Assembly: GCA_034190875.2 (NCBI GenBank)
Contig: CM067346.1
Location: 42,699,315-42,763,314, forward strand
DNA length: 64,000 bases
DNA from: Urechis unicinctus
Taxonomy: Eukaryota; Annelida; Polychaeta; Xenopneusta; Urechidae
Reading direction: 5' to 3'
Part shown: piece after piece, positions 1-12,333 of the stretch
Layout of the letters: each line of letters begins with the position of its first letter
How positions within the stretch are numbered: the first letter of the stretch is position 1
The notes under the pieces: model-generated
The model's input: the letters and a program-made list of their open reading frames with translations, nothing else
Database searches by the model: none
Told to the model about the DNA's origin: nothing
Program-made: the position numbers and the translations under genes

Positions 1-1208
1 TTAATACTATGATTGCATAACATACCCTCCGCAAAACTCGCACAAGTGTTCCAATACATGAGTACGTTAACAATTGGGAACTTCTAATAACGATTACGCT
101 TCACGTTCAATGACTGACCATACACGTGCTCTGTCAAGTTAACCGAATAACAAATAGGCATAAATTGCATCCGCATTTCGCAAAAACGGTAACAACCTAT
201 TAAGCAAAGTCAAATCGTGCATGAAATGCTCATATCCATGAAACGGATTCCTTCTTACCAGTAAGGATTTATAGTTGGACACTTGCGGTTTCATCAAAGT
301 AATGCTAGCTGTTTCAGTAGACACACAGCTGTCACCAGGTGCGGTTTAGCTTACTAGAGTGCTGTCTATGATGAGGTAACGTTTCCTCCACCGCGTTTTA
401 GCTCGGTTCTCAGTTTTAAAAATTACTGGAAAATCACAATCCGCAGCGCATATCATTGATATGTAAGTAGTACAAATTGATATTTATGGTTGATATTTTT
501 GCTTTTAGAGGGCACACGTAATGTTATTCAACCTACCTCTCTTGCCATTTGTAATCAAAGTTTACACATGAATGGTGGGATATGTCGATATGTGATATCA
601 ACCGAGACATGCTAAGTATTGCAATCAGTCCGTCATAGATCAAACAGTCATCACTGATTGGGTAGTACTTGCATGATCTAGGCAATTTACCAGTTTGCTG
701 AATCAACGACATTCTTTCACTTTCATGGTACAATTGGCGTCTTACGGAGTAAGACATGGATTGTTGAGGCAAGATGAAATCTTACAGCATCACACCACGA
801 GTTACTGGCGAGTGCTTGGCAAATTACGGCGGTAGCAAGTGCCACATTCATAACAACCTGTGCATATTGACTTGTTGGACAAACAGCATTTGTAATTATC
901 GTGAAATAGTGCCTTTATGACTTATCTATATGTCATTCATACCCAAATATGAGCCATAACGTGCTTTTTATGTGATCAGCACAAACGACTTTGGTCTTAG
1001 TACCAATCACCCAAACATAACACAGTTAACTGATTCTTTTAGTGCAGCCTACTCATATCAATCATATCAAACACTAAGCGTTCTGTAAGTCGTTAGATAA
1101 ATTGTTCATTCAGCAAAACAACCACCGATATGTCATGAACGTTGTTTACCAATATGATTCTGTCAATAGTAAAATAATCATGCTTAAAATACCACAAGTC
1201 GATTATGA
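1..1208. other. No gene seen; AT-rich intergenic DNA
   Basis: Only short open frames occur on both strands. None shows recognisable domains or plausible flanking splice sites. I see no repeat structure here. Confidence 0.6.
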
Positions 1209-1427
1209 TGGTCCGTGTATACCGTCTTTTCGTGTTTTTGTTTATCAAATCAAAACAGAAAACGATCAGAACTCGTTTTCCGTTTGACCGAACGAAAAAC
1301 GAATATGTATAGTGTTTCTGTTGTTTGGCGTCGCATATGAAACACGGTGTACGGTTTAGTTACTGTTGTTCGTTTTTGGTTTTTGGTTTTGATAAACAAA
1401 GAACGAAAAGACGGATATACACGTGCC
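1209..1427. mobile_element. MITE-like element with long terminal inverted repeats
   Basis: The left end (from GGTCCGTGTATACCGTCTTT) is repeated as an inverted, roughly 45-base imperfect copy at the right end (ending ACGGATATACACGTGCC). The ends share CGTCTTTTCGT and TTGTTTATCAAA. The five bases TATGA occur immediately left (1204-1208) and right (1428-1432), as expected for a target-site duplication. The interior is about 120 bases with no coding capacity, so it would be a non-autonomous DNA transposon. I cannot name the superfamily; a 5-base duplication is suggestive only. Confidence 0.7.
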
Positions 1428-1432
1428 TATGA

Positions 1433-3124
1433 CGCCCTCATGAATTTATGCAACATGGCAGGATATATATTTTGACTGCCACACGGTTCCAGTTAAAACA
1501 GCTCTTATGAAACACTGTGGTACTTAACATATATTCGTAGTCAAGGCTATTAATACATGATTCAACTCTTTTTTTCATCTATTAGAATTTGGCGACTGTA
1601 ATGGCTCTCTGTAAATTATTGGTTTGTGGAGTACTTGTTTAAAGCTTCAATAAGGTACACAATTACAATACGTTATGTATATTTATCAATGGTTCTTTAT
1701 ATTGTTTGGCTGCGATAACCCCGTCAGCACATTTCTGAAGATACGAATACTGACAGGCGTAATAAATTAGACTGAAAAGGTCACTGAGTACGAACCATCA
1801 CACAACACATCCGTATCGTTAAACATTTCAGCAGCAATATATTAGGCCTAATGGAACTGACAACGCAAATGATGGAACGACCGACCGGGTCATCCGGTAC
1901 TATTGCAAACGCAATAGCAATGCTCCAGTTGTATCCTGACACATAATTAAAGGCTTATTTTTGCGTATAAATTGGTTAAAATGGTTGATTTGTTGATAAA
2001 TTGTGCACCCCTTGAACTTAAATTACCTGCTGTGCATCAATGTAACATTCGTATCATGGTTTATTTGAGTACAGAATAATTAATAGCGCTAACGAAACTC
2101 TTGCATTTGAAGAGGTCTGCTCGTATCATTTTATATATCAGTTACATATCCTCGTTTTATTTTAAGTATTAGTTACCTTTGTACCAATGTAACTGTTCGA
2201 TGAGACTGGAACTGGTCAGTAAGCCGATCTGTCACGTAGATATCCAACGATTTGCGAGTACCACCACTTTGTTTTTGTTATTGACCAACCCGATAGATTA
2301 ATCAGTTATAAAAACCCAACAATCAAGTTAAGAAAGCATGCATACAAGTAAGATTGCAGGTATGTTTATGCAGAAGTGCATGGGGGGTGATGCATCGCCG
2401 TTAGCTGTTTGGTAATATCCGATAACAGTGCACAACCAAATCCAAATGAATAATTAAGAAATTTAAATAATTAAAAATTTCTCCAATAAACTTTGAACAT
2501 TGGATCACCGCACCTTAGCGTGAATGCAGCTCTAGGTTTGAACACAAAATGACTGAGGATGTATTGAAGCCATACACACATACCGTGAAAACTGTAATGT
2601 AAAATTGATGACATAATTGCTTCGAGGAGTCTCTGCCAGGAATGACTCTGATGTTACGCAAAATTTATGGTGACCATTGTCCTGTACGATAGGCATTTAA
2701 CAAATACAATGCTGCGCTCTATCATGGTCTTGGTTTTCGTTATCGTAAGTGAACTTGTTAACCGCTCTTTGCAATCAACCTAACGGATATGACTCGTTTA
2801 TTAAGAACTGTTCTCATCAAAGATTCTATCTGCGTAATTCCCGCACATTTGAGCTTTATTCGACTGCATATTATCGGTCCATATTCTAGAAAGGCGGCAA
2901 TAACCCTGTGGGATCATGATAACATTCCCTGCGCAAATTGCATTACTTCTGAAAACCTTGATGAGCACTTTGCGATTGTCTTCTTTGGCCAGTGCGCTTA
3001 CATTCGCATGCTACGCTTATCAATTATTCAGCCGCGTATGTTGTGACAGCTCAAAGCCTTTTAGCGCTAAGACGATATCTCCACTGATTATACCGCTTTC
3101 AAAACATATATATCACCTGGAATG
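1433..3124. other. Intergenic, no gene; part of a degenerate dispersed repeat
   Basis: There are no convincing coding exons. The right part (about 2,740-3,120) resembles stretches near 8,180-8,520, 11,210-11,450, 14,860-15,000 and 18,500-18,780. Shared marks include a CTTATCAATTA..-GCAGCTCAA block followed by ATATC(C/T)CC(A/T)CTGATTATA. Confidence 0.4.
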
Positions 3125-3557
3125 CCCCTACAATGTCCAATCGTCGTGTCTGTGATTGGCTTTTGTAAATGCTTCCTTCAATGCGCTATCATCGTGTCTG
3201 CGATCGGCTTTTGCAAGTGCTTTCTTCAATGCGCTACCATCGAGTCTGTGAATGGCTTTTGGAAATGCTTCCTTCAATGTGCCATCATCGTGTCGTTGAT
3301 TGGCTTTTGCAAATGCTTCATTCAATGCGCTATCAACATGTCTGTGATTGGCTTTTGCAAATGCTTCCTTCAATGTACCATCATCGAGTCTGTGATTGGC
3401 TTTTGCAAATGTTTACTTCAATGTGCCATCATCGTGTCTGTGAGTGGTATTTGTATTTGCTTCCTTGGCGGTTTTGCCTTTCGCAATCGTATCACTTTTG
3501 ACGCGGTGTTGAATTTTCGAAGTTTGGTTCACATTTCCCTCTCTCTGACTGTGGCTC
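3125..3557 (-). pseudogene. Decayed ORF of 16-residue repeats (ALKEAFAKANHRHDD type)
   Basis: On the minus strand a frame runs from about 3557 (PNRSHSQREGNVNQ...) into seven tandem 48-base repeats that encode variants of TLKEAFAKANHRHDDG, ending at a TAG after HDDWTL (3125-3127). The repeat is hydrophilic and probably helical. One repeat (about 3411-3413) has TAA where the others have GAA, so the frame is interrupted. Because 48 is a multiple of three, the plus strand is also open (Cys/Phe-rich, CKCFLQCAIIVS), but the charged minus-strand reading looks more protein-like. I do not recognise a family. It could be one exon of a lineage-specific repetitive protein, or a pseudogene. It lies just downstream of the similarly oriented remnant at 3,852-4,440 and may belong to the same gene. 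Confidence 0.45.
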
Positions 3558-3851
3558 CTGTTAGGCTTTTGTAGCCCAGGGCTACCACAAGGTTTCGGGT
3601 CTCATATTCATGGTCTTTACTATATGCACTTTATTAGCAAACAGGTTTGCTGGTAGGAACCGAGTGAAATTGAGAGATGCATGATGTGATAGACGTCTGT
3701 CCCAACATGGCCGTCCGATCTCTTTCATCAAGGAGAGTGAGTTATCGTCACCTGAAGTGGCTGAAGATGCAGCAACAAAATGTTAAATTGTAGGCGTTGA
3801 AGCATAGTAGTCAAAAGAAAAATACATTTTTCATTTCAAGCTTTCTCTCAC

Positions 3852-4440
3852 CGTCAATTAATTTTGTGAATATGTCTTGACCGATGTAAGCAGGGACATG
3901 ATGAACGTCAGATCCAACTTCTGGTTCATCACCTACGGTCAACGGACGTCCAGGAAGAAGCTTATTGTGAAGCTAATCCATAGTGCTAAATATTGCTGCT
4001 GTGCCTTGTATAAGTGTGTCAAACTCTGCCGTCGAGCCATCCGGTAGGGGGCTATCTGAAGACGTTATACTGGCACGTGGTGTACCATCAGCTGCCTCAG
4101 TACATTACCGGGTGCTTTTGAACCAGTGGGAAATGCATCCTCAGAATCTTTATTGTCAACAGGAGGTCCATGACCGGGTGCTTTTGTAATAGTATGAGGG
4201 GCATCCTCAGGTTCATGAGTGCCAACTGGAAGTCCATTACCGGTTGCTTTGTGCTAGAGGGTGGTTCATCGCAAGAAACTTTACTGCTAGAAGGAAGTCC
4301 ACTTCTGGATGCATTTGTGACAACTGTATCCCCAGTGGTTTTAGTATCTTCACGAGGTCCATTTGCATATGTTATTGTCACAACTCGAGGTGTCGGGGGT
4401 ACTCTTTGAGGTGTCATGGTCAGCCCAGAGCAGCGCTGTA
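3852..4440 (-). pseudogene. Remnant of a Pro/Gly-rich repetitive protein, frame-broken
   Basis: Minus-strand readings look like coding sequence but sit in more than one frame. At the 5' end is GPREDTKTTGDTVVTN, then GLPSSSKVSCDEPPSSTK. In a shifted frame follow two 22-residue repeats (GLPVGTHEPEDAPHTITKAP and GPPVDNKDSEDAFPTGSKAP), encoded by about 65-66-base tandem repeats at 4,099-4,290. In a third frame come TPRASITSSDSPLPDGST, an in-frame TAG at 3973-3975, then LLPGRPLTVGDEPEVGSD and AYIGQDIFTKLID. That last stretch ends at a good splice donor, GACG|GTGAGA (3852/3851). No family recognised. The mixture of frames and a stop argues for a pseudogene. Unrecognised small introns could explain part of the frame changes. 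Confidence 0.4.
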
Positions 4441-5796
4441 TCATCAAACAAAGAATGCACATTTAATTGCACATCTTGGATTGTAAATCTCGAGATAAGC
4501 AGCACACCCTACATGATGCGCTATATGTTGCTGACTGAGATGCCATTTCTTGATATATTCATTGATATAAATTATTCACATTCTGTAATTCGTTCCAATT
4601 TCTCTGATTAAACCAAGAATCTTAGGCAACCCTTTTGAACAAGTCTGAGAAAGCGAATCTTGATAAGAAAATGACCAACATATTCTATGCAAATGAACTT
4701 AATGTTGTTGGTAAACAAAAACTGGTCACGTGATAAGGCATGAACAGAAGAACAGAGACAGAGTCTGGTCAGACAAATTAATATATGTCAGTTAAAGTTA
4801 TCAAATTATACCACGTGTTCACTTGTATGTAGAATTCATCTGTAGAATTCGCCATTAGGTTCCAACATAACCCCAACACTATAAATAAGAATAAGTAAAA
4901 TCCGCATTCGACATCAGGGATCCCCACCTGACTCCGAACCCACACGAACAAAATATCCTTGCTACGGTCATCAAATTTTGAATACGAGAGAACCTCATAT
5001 ATAATAATAATAGCAAACGTAAATTACTTCCTGCAAGTGAAAGGAATATTGTAAACGTCGCTCGTGAGACACGGCCATAGAAAAGGGCCGTTAGCTTATC
5101 TTGAAAATTTTTTTAGCAGTGCCCACAAGCAACTTGGTTCCATTCAGATGAGGCGCATCCCCAACCCTTCCTATTTCTCACAAACCGTCTGTGCAAGTGA
5201 CAGAGCAATCCGACTTGGTGTTGAATTTGTGATTGGCAGCGATGAATGGACTCCCATGCTGCCATGGGCGAGCCTTTGTTACGGTCTCTTGCGCCTTCCA
5301 ATCCTTCCATGATTAATCTGAGGGTTTCTTTATACACAAGCCGAATGGTGTGTTAGTATTCACCCTGCTTTGGGAAACAATGTGATATCAAACGCTGGGT
5401 TTACTGCATTGAATTTAAATTTCACTGCGTATTTGATTGCCAGATACTTTGGTCTGATTTGTAATGGCGCCTTATTGGTTTTTAAGGTGATGGTAATATT
5501 GGTGTTTACGTCATTTTCAACAACGAAGTGATTTCGCGACGGTGATGGATTCGTATGATTGTGATGTTTGTCCGTTCCCTTTGAGTGTCTGCGCCCACTG
5601 GGCAGAAAGTCGTTGCCTAGACCGGGCTGCGAAACCCAGGCCATTGAGACGAAAGTCCAGTTAGAAACCATCGAGCCACAAGGTCGAATGCGTCCCCTTA
5701 CAGACCAGGGACCGTCATTTAACGTAATCACCTCAGTCACAAGGAACCATACAGCTTTCCATACTTTCGAATCGAACCCACACTCTATGGGTCAGA
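4441..5796. other. Intergenic; no supported gene
   Basis: A 126-codon minus-strand open frame (5360-5740) and shorter ones near 5,064-5,337 exist but have no recognisable domain. The stretch abuts the 3' end of the LINE remnant. I see no RNA gene or tandem repeat. Confidence 0.45.
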
Positions 5797-6790
5797 AGGC
5801 ACATAGTTACATACATACATCCTCTTCAGCTTTCATTAGGCTATTAGCCTGTTAGCTGCTCTCTACTTGTACATTGTCTTGGAATTTTACTGGAGTGCGC
5901 GTGCGAGGTGGCTCTAGACTGTAATGGAAATCTCGCCAGTGTGAATCTAGCCTGGACTTGAACGTGTTTAGGGTCGGTGCAGAGACTATCTTCTCGGTCA
6001 GGGAGTTCCACCTTTCAGCAACTCGTAGGGAGAAGAACTGTTTCCTGGTGTTGGTCCGGAGCCTCTGTATGACTAGTTTGTAGCTGTGACCTCTGGTTAC
6101 GCCCATAGTCGCGAGGGGAAGGAAGGAGGTGTCTACCTTGTAAATGCCATGGAGATATTTATAGACCTCATTCAGGTCCCCCCTAGCTCTTCGGTATACC
6201 AGGCTTGGGAGCTTAAGACGGGCCAGTCGGTCCTCATACTCTAGATAACGTAGTGCCGGTATCAGCTTGGTTGCACGACGTTGGACGTTCTCGATGATCA
6301 TGGCATCTTTTTTAGTCGTGGGTGACCATACAACGTACCCATACTCCAGGTGTGGTCTGACCAGGGACTTATACAGGAGGACAAGGCTTTCACCATCGAG
6401 GTACACATAGGCTCTCCTTATCATAGCTAGGAGGCCAGTGGCTTTGTTAGCAGCTGCTTGAACATGAATGCTGAACTTCAGCTGATCATCCACCTGTACC
6501 CCCAGATCTCTCTCCACTTTGGTTTCTTCCAACACCACTCTGTGGTCAGCTGGTCCCTTCTTATAGTCAAACTTTGGGCTGTTGTTTCCTAATCTCATGA
6601 CTTTGCATTTGGAGGTATTGAACCTAAGCAGCCAGATCCTTGACCATTCTTCTAGGCTGGCTAAATCGTCGGCCAGGGCCTCACAGTCGGTAGTCTGAAG
6701 AATGCGCCTGGATAGTTTTGCATCGTCCGCAAACATCATAATCATTGAGTGGACTCCACTCCAGTGGACCATTACGCCACTGGAATCGGC
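5797..6790 (-). mobile_element. 5'-truncated LINE (CR1/L2/Jockey-like) reverse transcriptase C-terminus
   Basis: The open frame 5849-6772 encodes about 307 residues of a non-LTR retrotransposon reverse transcriptase. It begins near the catalytic FADD motif (MMFADDAKLSRRI) and continues with EEWSRIWLLRFNTSKCKVM, ERDLGVQVDDQLKFS, LVRPHLEYGYVVWSP and the thumb/C-terminal region ERWNSLTEKIVSAPTLNTFK. This is the layout seen in CR1/L2/Jockey-clade elements. The endonuclease and the N-terminal half of the polymerase are absent, as expected from 5' truncation on insertion. After the TAA at 5849-5851 comes a short 3' UTR ending in a (TGTA)n-like tail (about 5797-5825 read on the minus strand). The frame has no internal stop, so the insertion may be fairly recent. 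It is not functional on its own. Confidence 0.9.
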
Positions 6791-6954
6791 TTATTGACTT
6801 ATACGTGAACACTAGGAGAGGTCCTACAGGCTAACTTAACAAGTTTTATTCTTGACCTTCTCTAAAATTCTCACTTACGGCGGACTGGATGATATGTAGA
6901 CAACAGTCCAATATAGTATGCACAAGAGACCAGTAAAGTTGCAGGTGGACTTTC

Positions 6955-7150
6955 TAGATCGCTCCTCAATCAATACTTGAGACCACCCTGAAAATGTTAT
7001 GGGGTTTCGAAACAAGCTTCTTGTCAAATATTTCAAAAAACTTTGCTTCTTCCATCGCATGGATAGCTTTGCCAACAGGAGGTCCACTTCCTGATGCTTT
7101 GTGACAACTTGAGGTGTATCTCCAGTGCTTTTAGTATCAAAAGTGAGGTT
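6955..7150 (-). pseudogene. Second fragment of the repetitive-protein remnant
   Basis: Bases 7,078-7,145 match 4,288-4,360 closely (GGTCCACTTCCTGATGC and CAGTGCTTTTAGTATC in the plus sense). Read on the minus strand it gives DTKSTGDT, matching EDTKTTGDT of the first remnant. After a frame change follow ASGSGPPVGKAIHAMEEAKF and FEIFDKKLVSKPHNIFRVV. It is therefore a partial paralogue or a duplicated exon of the element at 3,852-4,440, with the LINE lying between the two. Function unknown. Confidence 0.4.
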
Positions 7151-10100
7151 CTTTTGTGTCAGAAAGCATGCAAACTGTTTTGGTTTTTGGAAATTTGACG
7201 CCTTTTTTTCGGTCCATATTATGTCTTAGGAGTTGATGGTGAAATGTTTACCTTTCGATGAGTAACATTTTTCCGTGGCCAGGGATGAAAGTTGATATCC
7301 GAAAGAATTTTTGTTGAAAACCTCATCACTACTACACTAGACGCTTACGATAAATACATCAATAGCTTTGCTTGATTGTGTTTCGTACAACTTTCGCGCT
7401 GCCGACCACGAGGTCAACACGTTGTGCCGCGTGCGTCACAAACACTTTCGAAACGTCATAGAGATCTACGACTAAGATTGAAAAAAGATCAGCGGCCGTG
7501 GGAGAGGGCACTCAAAAGCAATCTCAAAAAACATATTGAATTTTTAAACGCATAAACTATTAGCGATGCAAGCTACGGCAGCTTCACACAACCTGAGTCA
7601 ATTTGATGTGCGTGGAAAACAGAAGTTATGCCCGTCCATACATCAGTGACAACCTAGCTCAATAATGGAAAGCTTATTATGCGGAAATAATAGTTTTAGC
7701 ACGCTCGTTGAATGAAATGTGAAGGATAAAAATGCACTTTTCGGTAATGTATGTCTAGTAGCTTATATGATTTGCTTACCACCCTTTCTTGGTATTGGAA
7801 AGACCAAATAGTGAATAATGGATCATTATGGCACTATAAGACATCAAAAGCTGAAAATGGGTCGAGTTTGAGTGATAATTCCCTAATAACGATATTTCGC
7901 AAGAGCAGTTATTCGACCCGTGCGCTAGACTTTGGGATATCATACGCGTGTAAAATAAATTTTGAAAGCTTTTGTCAAGGCGCCGATATCGATTAATTGG
8001 TTTACCCAATACATTCTAAACTCATCTCAGCACAATGTGAGGTTTTGCGCGTTTCTTTTTGTAATTTAATGGCAGTCAACTGGGCATTGTCTTTTTTTGC
8101 TCCCGACGACTATACCAGGAACTACGAGCATTGTATCTGGTAGATTTATAAACGGATCTATGCAAACAAGCTGAATGATATGACCTTGCTTGTTCATTCA
8201 GTTGGTTTCTAATAATTAACTCGATTTAAGTAATTTCCGCTCCACCCGATCAAAGATAGAACACACCGGCTTTCATGGATTGTAGTCCATCTTCTGCAAC
8301 GGCTACATTCATGATAAAATATTCCGCACAAAGGCTCATTTTGCTTGATGTCTGTGATAAACACCACGTGAGTGTCAGTAATGGCATATGCACATGCAAT
8401 CTGTTTTGTGAGAATTACCCTTATCAATTACTGAGCAACACACGTCGTGGCAGCTCAAGGACTTGCTGCATGAAAACAATATCCCCACTGATTATATTGT
8501 TATCATAACATACGTTATGATAAAGAGAGCCGTGCAGAAATTGTTATTTGTATTGAATCGTGCGTACTGAATACCGAATAACATGGCCATACGCAGATTT
8601 ATCGTCATTCAGTCGGACTTATAAGCGGACAGTTATCATCGCTACCTACATTTAGCAACCAGCAAGCTTAGGACGTTATGATGTCCAGTTACCCGTGAGG
8701 TCTTGATACCCCAGTCCGAAGCAGCCGGTTTATCTTTACTGGTGAGTAGGACTTGATCATATCACTGCGCCCACATCGGCTCTATGCTTTATCCACATTG
8801 ATTTAATATGCAACCAAATACGATTGGGCCTTTGTACCAGCCCACTAGATCGTTGTAGCATTGTAACGACGGGCTCAAAGAAGCCCTGAGAGTTACGTGC
8901 GTCAAACATCTATCACTTCATCATTCGCAACATTGCCGTCATCCCAACCGATATGCCCGATCCCTGTTTGTCAGGCAATGTCGTTCACAATGATTGATGT
9001 TTATTGTTCCACTGCCTCGCTGTGGCGGGAAGTAATGACGGGTAAATCAGTAGACGTATAGCTTTCATTTGATGTGTTTTAGGGTTGTTGAAAGCTGTCA
9101 ATGAACAGGTTACAATCCTCCTGTGAGTTGAATAATTTGCCATCTCTTGTTTAAGAGCAGCATAATATCTACTAATTGCTCCAAACCCAAGGTGCTTTGT
9201 TTCAAATGGAAAACAAAGGTGCTTCATTATCTGGTTATATCATAATGTAATCTCCGTTTCGCTCTCGTGAGATAAGAAATCGAGAAATCGGGCTCCATAC
9301 AATGATTTCTTTGTACCTTTTTCAGTTTGACGTGTCGGACACGTTACATACATCTTAAAACATCACACAATATATTCTTTTGTTAATGTGGAAAATAGCC
9401 GTCACATCGCAGCGTGATAAATCCATGATGTGGCAATTACCCCTGTTTACCATACCCCATCTACCAAACACGGAAAAACCGCATATCAACCCTCTGATAT
9501 GATATGATTGATGTCATGACACATATAAGCAAATTTGGGATAATCGAGTTAACTGATAAGTAAATTTTATTCTAGAATAACATTGCTAATACAAGAGACC
9601 CTTCGTGAATAACCGCAATTACTGTTAGCTGTATGATTGCGCGGTGATGAGAGAGGCTTGAAGTGCTATTGAATTGTTCACGGATATTAAACGCAATAAG
9701 TGTATATTGCCTTGTCGCCCAAGTTGCTGTGTGATAAGATAACACTGATATTGGTCAGACTGTGAGGGATGATCTGACCATTAAATATGGATTCTGATGG
9801 AAAAAATGCAGTAAAATAAGATCCTGTGGATCTTTCGAGTATCATCACAAATAACGAGAAGGTCATGGATGTAGCTTCATTTCACGCAACCATACTTTGT
9901 CCGTAGATCCGAAGTAGTGCCTTTATGACTGACCAACACGGTAAATGAATCCATTATGGGAATCACACAAGCAAGTTCTAAAAGCTTACGAACAGGCAAA
10001 ATTGGGCTTTGCATACGTGGAAAATGCATACAAAGCATAGCCGTTTATATCAACTAGAAGTGTTTGGCAAATAATATGCGTATAGCTCTCAATCGCCGAT

Positions 10101-11099
10101 TCGTTTGACACTACAACGCGCATTCAATTCTAGGTTAACAAAAACAAACAGTTGAAGAGGTAATGAAAAATTACAATATATGTAATGCAGTCAACAGTTG
10201 CACGGATATACCCATATTTACTCAAACATGATAACAAGTGCTGCATGGGAAATTATTGCGTTTGTTTGATACATAATCATCCAATGCCGATTGATTCATA
10301 ATGGATGCTATTTGTAACCATAGTATTGAATTCTACAATATATGACCCACATCAGTTGACAAATGGGATCAAATCTGAAGGATAACGGAGTGGACTGATT
10401 ATTAATTGTCAATTTAAATTGGTTTGATAGATTCCTACGTTGACAGGATATTCTACCAACGTCATCATCTGGACGACGATATAGTATGCTCAATCATTAT
10501 CATTATTCACTTATTACTGAGTAACCATAGATTACAAATGTCATCGCTGGCATTGAAATAACCATGACTCTTATCTTACCATCATGCATGGCTTTAAATG
10601 GAACTGATGATGAATCGGGGAGTGAATCCAATTTAGTTATTCTCAACGGTGCATAGATTAAGTGGGAATTCTGCAGGTCCGTGGTTGAATTAGGCATGAA
10701 CATCGCACCAACAATGTGAACCTTCTTAATGCTCATCTCATTGTGAACAGCGCATAAAACCCCCACAGAGGGAAACCATCGCGTGGTAACATTAATGATC
10801 CATATTCCAGTTTTCAGTCGTCAACAAAACATTGTCAAAATGTAGTAGCATTAGCACATGGTATGTAATGAAATCCATCATAACGTTTAATTACTTAAAT
10901 TACTATCAACAGATATTATTGCATCAACAAGGGTATGACAGCAATTGAAATCATTCCACCATGATAGGGTATTTCGTAATGCTTGAGGAACTTATTTAAG
11001 GATATATGGTAACTCAATTGATCAATCACCTATTGTTTAACCCAGTAATTAAATTATTTACAGCATGGCGCAAATAGGCATGAAATGGAGCAAGAATTT
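7151..11099. other. Intergenic; degenerate dispersed repeats, no gene
   Basis: No coding exon can be supported. Two blocks recur elsewhere: 8,310-8,520 (shared with 11,290-11,450 and 18,630-18,780) and 8,690-9,240 (shared with 19,735-20,260). Confidence 0.4.
8690..9240. repeat. Degenerate dispersed repeat, copy 1
   Basis: This matches 19,735-20,260 in the same orientation and order. Shared blocks include GAAGCAGCCGG, GGTGA.TAGGACTT.ATCATATCACTGCG, GGGTCTTTGTAC and GAGAGCTGTCAATGA.. near the right end (GAAAGCTGTCAATGAACAGG here). Divergence is high, with indels. There is no coding capacity and no terminal structure I can define. Confidence 0.5.
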
Positions 11100-11196
11100 A
11101 GCCAGAAACTAATCAGATCACCATCGTGGTAAAAACACAATCATGCGAATGAGGAACCTGGCTTTGACAGCGTTTTATCAGCCTGGAATATTTGGT
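11100..11196. repeat. Direct repeat, copy 1 of a pair 1 kb apart
   Basis: About 95 bases (GCCAGAAACTAATCAGATCA through CAGCCTGGAATATTTGG) recur at 12,100-12,205 with about 85 percent identity by eye. A shorter block (GGTGAAGCTTTACAAGACATCA) also occurs at 12,070 and 12,300. Confidence 0.65.
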
Positions 11197-12099
11197 TCCC
11201 CCATAAAAGGCCTGAGTGTACTTGCTTTATCGGATTTAATCTATCAATCTATTTTCTGAGTGGGTCGTTATAACACTGCGTGCATATTAACACCCTCTGC
11301 ACAAAAACTATTAGCTTGATCGTCTGTTTGTGCGCATGCATGTGGGAATTACGCTTGTCCATTATCAAGCAGTGCATATTTTAACAGCCGAAAGACATGC
11401 AGCTCTTGAATAATATCCCCTCTGATTATATCGCTATCAAAACATGATTCAACTTTACGAGATGTATTCACAAGCTATTCGTATTTCATCATGCATGCTA
11501 AATACCGTTAAACTTGAGCGTCTTCGATAAAACATATTTCGCACTATCGGTGTCGTTATGTATTATGACTTTTATTCGGTCTAATAAACAAAGCTTTTAA
11601 TGATTGTCGGCTGCCATTTGCGAACAATTAATCTGCTGAATTATACTGAGGACGATGTCCAGCATGTGTAGATGCATAGCGTAATGATACTAGGTATAAT
11701 CATAGGTATTCGTGTAGTGACAGGAGCCTTCTAACAAGACCCGTCTTGCAGGCATAAATTTTGGCGTTAACTCATACACGAAGAAACTCCACTCTTTGTT
11801 AAAATCTAAATAATAAACTTAAGGCTACAAAATGCAGCCATAACTATTAACATCAACGCATATCGACACCTTATGCTAAACAAATGCATATTATAAAAAG
11901 GACAATTGCCAAAGCCTCCTGCAAATCCTGTTATCACAGTAATTGTAATGGTCCACGGTGTCACAACCTGAGACACCCCGCTCAACTGCCATACATTTGT
12001 TTGAGTAGAGACTGCGACAATAAATGGTAATGTTCAGATTTACACAACAAACATATGCCTATCAGCATTGGTGAAGCTTTACAAGACATCAGGACCTAG

Positions 12100-12208
12100 T
12101 AGCCAGAGACTTATCAGATCGCCATCGTTGTGAAAACACAATCATACGAATGGCGAACCAGGCTTTGACAGCGGTTAACCAGGCTGGAATATTGGGTTAT
12201 TTATATTG
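12100..12208. repeat. Direct repeat, copy 2 of a pair 1 kb apart
   Basis: This is the partner of 11,100-11,196, running from AGCCAGAGACTTATCAGATC to CCAGGCTGGAATATTGGG. It lies between two copies (12,062-12,098 and 12,292-12,333) of the sequence around GGTGAAGCTTTACAAGACATC, so short direct repeats flank it. Confidence 0.65.
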
Positions 12209-12333
12209 TTAGTGAACTTGTTCATGGCTCTACATTCCATCTGACTGATATGACTGGGTCGTTTATATAGACAGTTTCCGCTTCCCACATATAAGCACTG
12301 GTGAAGCTTTACAAGACATCAATACCCAGTGCA

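Noticed and set aside
3122..3574. Plus-strand Cys-rich repeat ORF (CKCFLQCAIIVS)
   Set aside because: It is the mirror of the charged 16-residue repeat on the minus strand. The Cys/Phe composition arises from the complementary codons and there is no signal peptide or start context.
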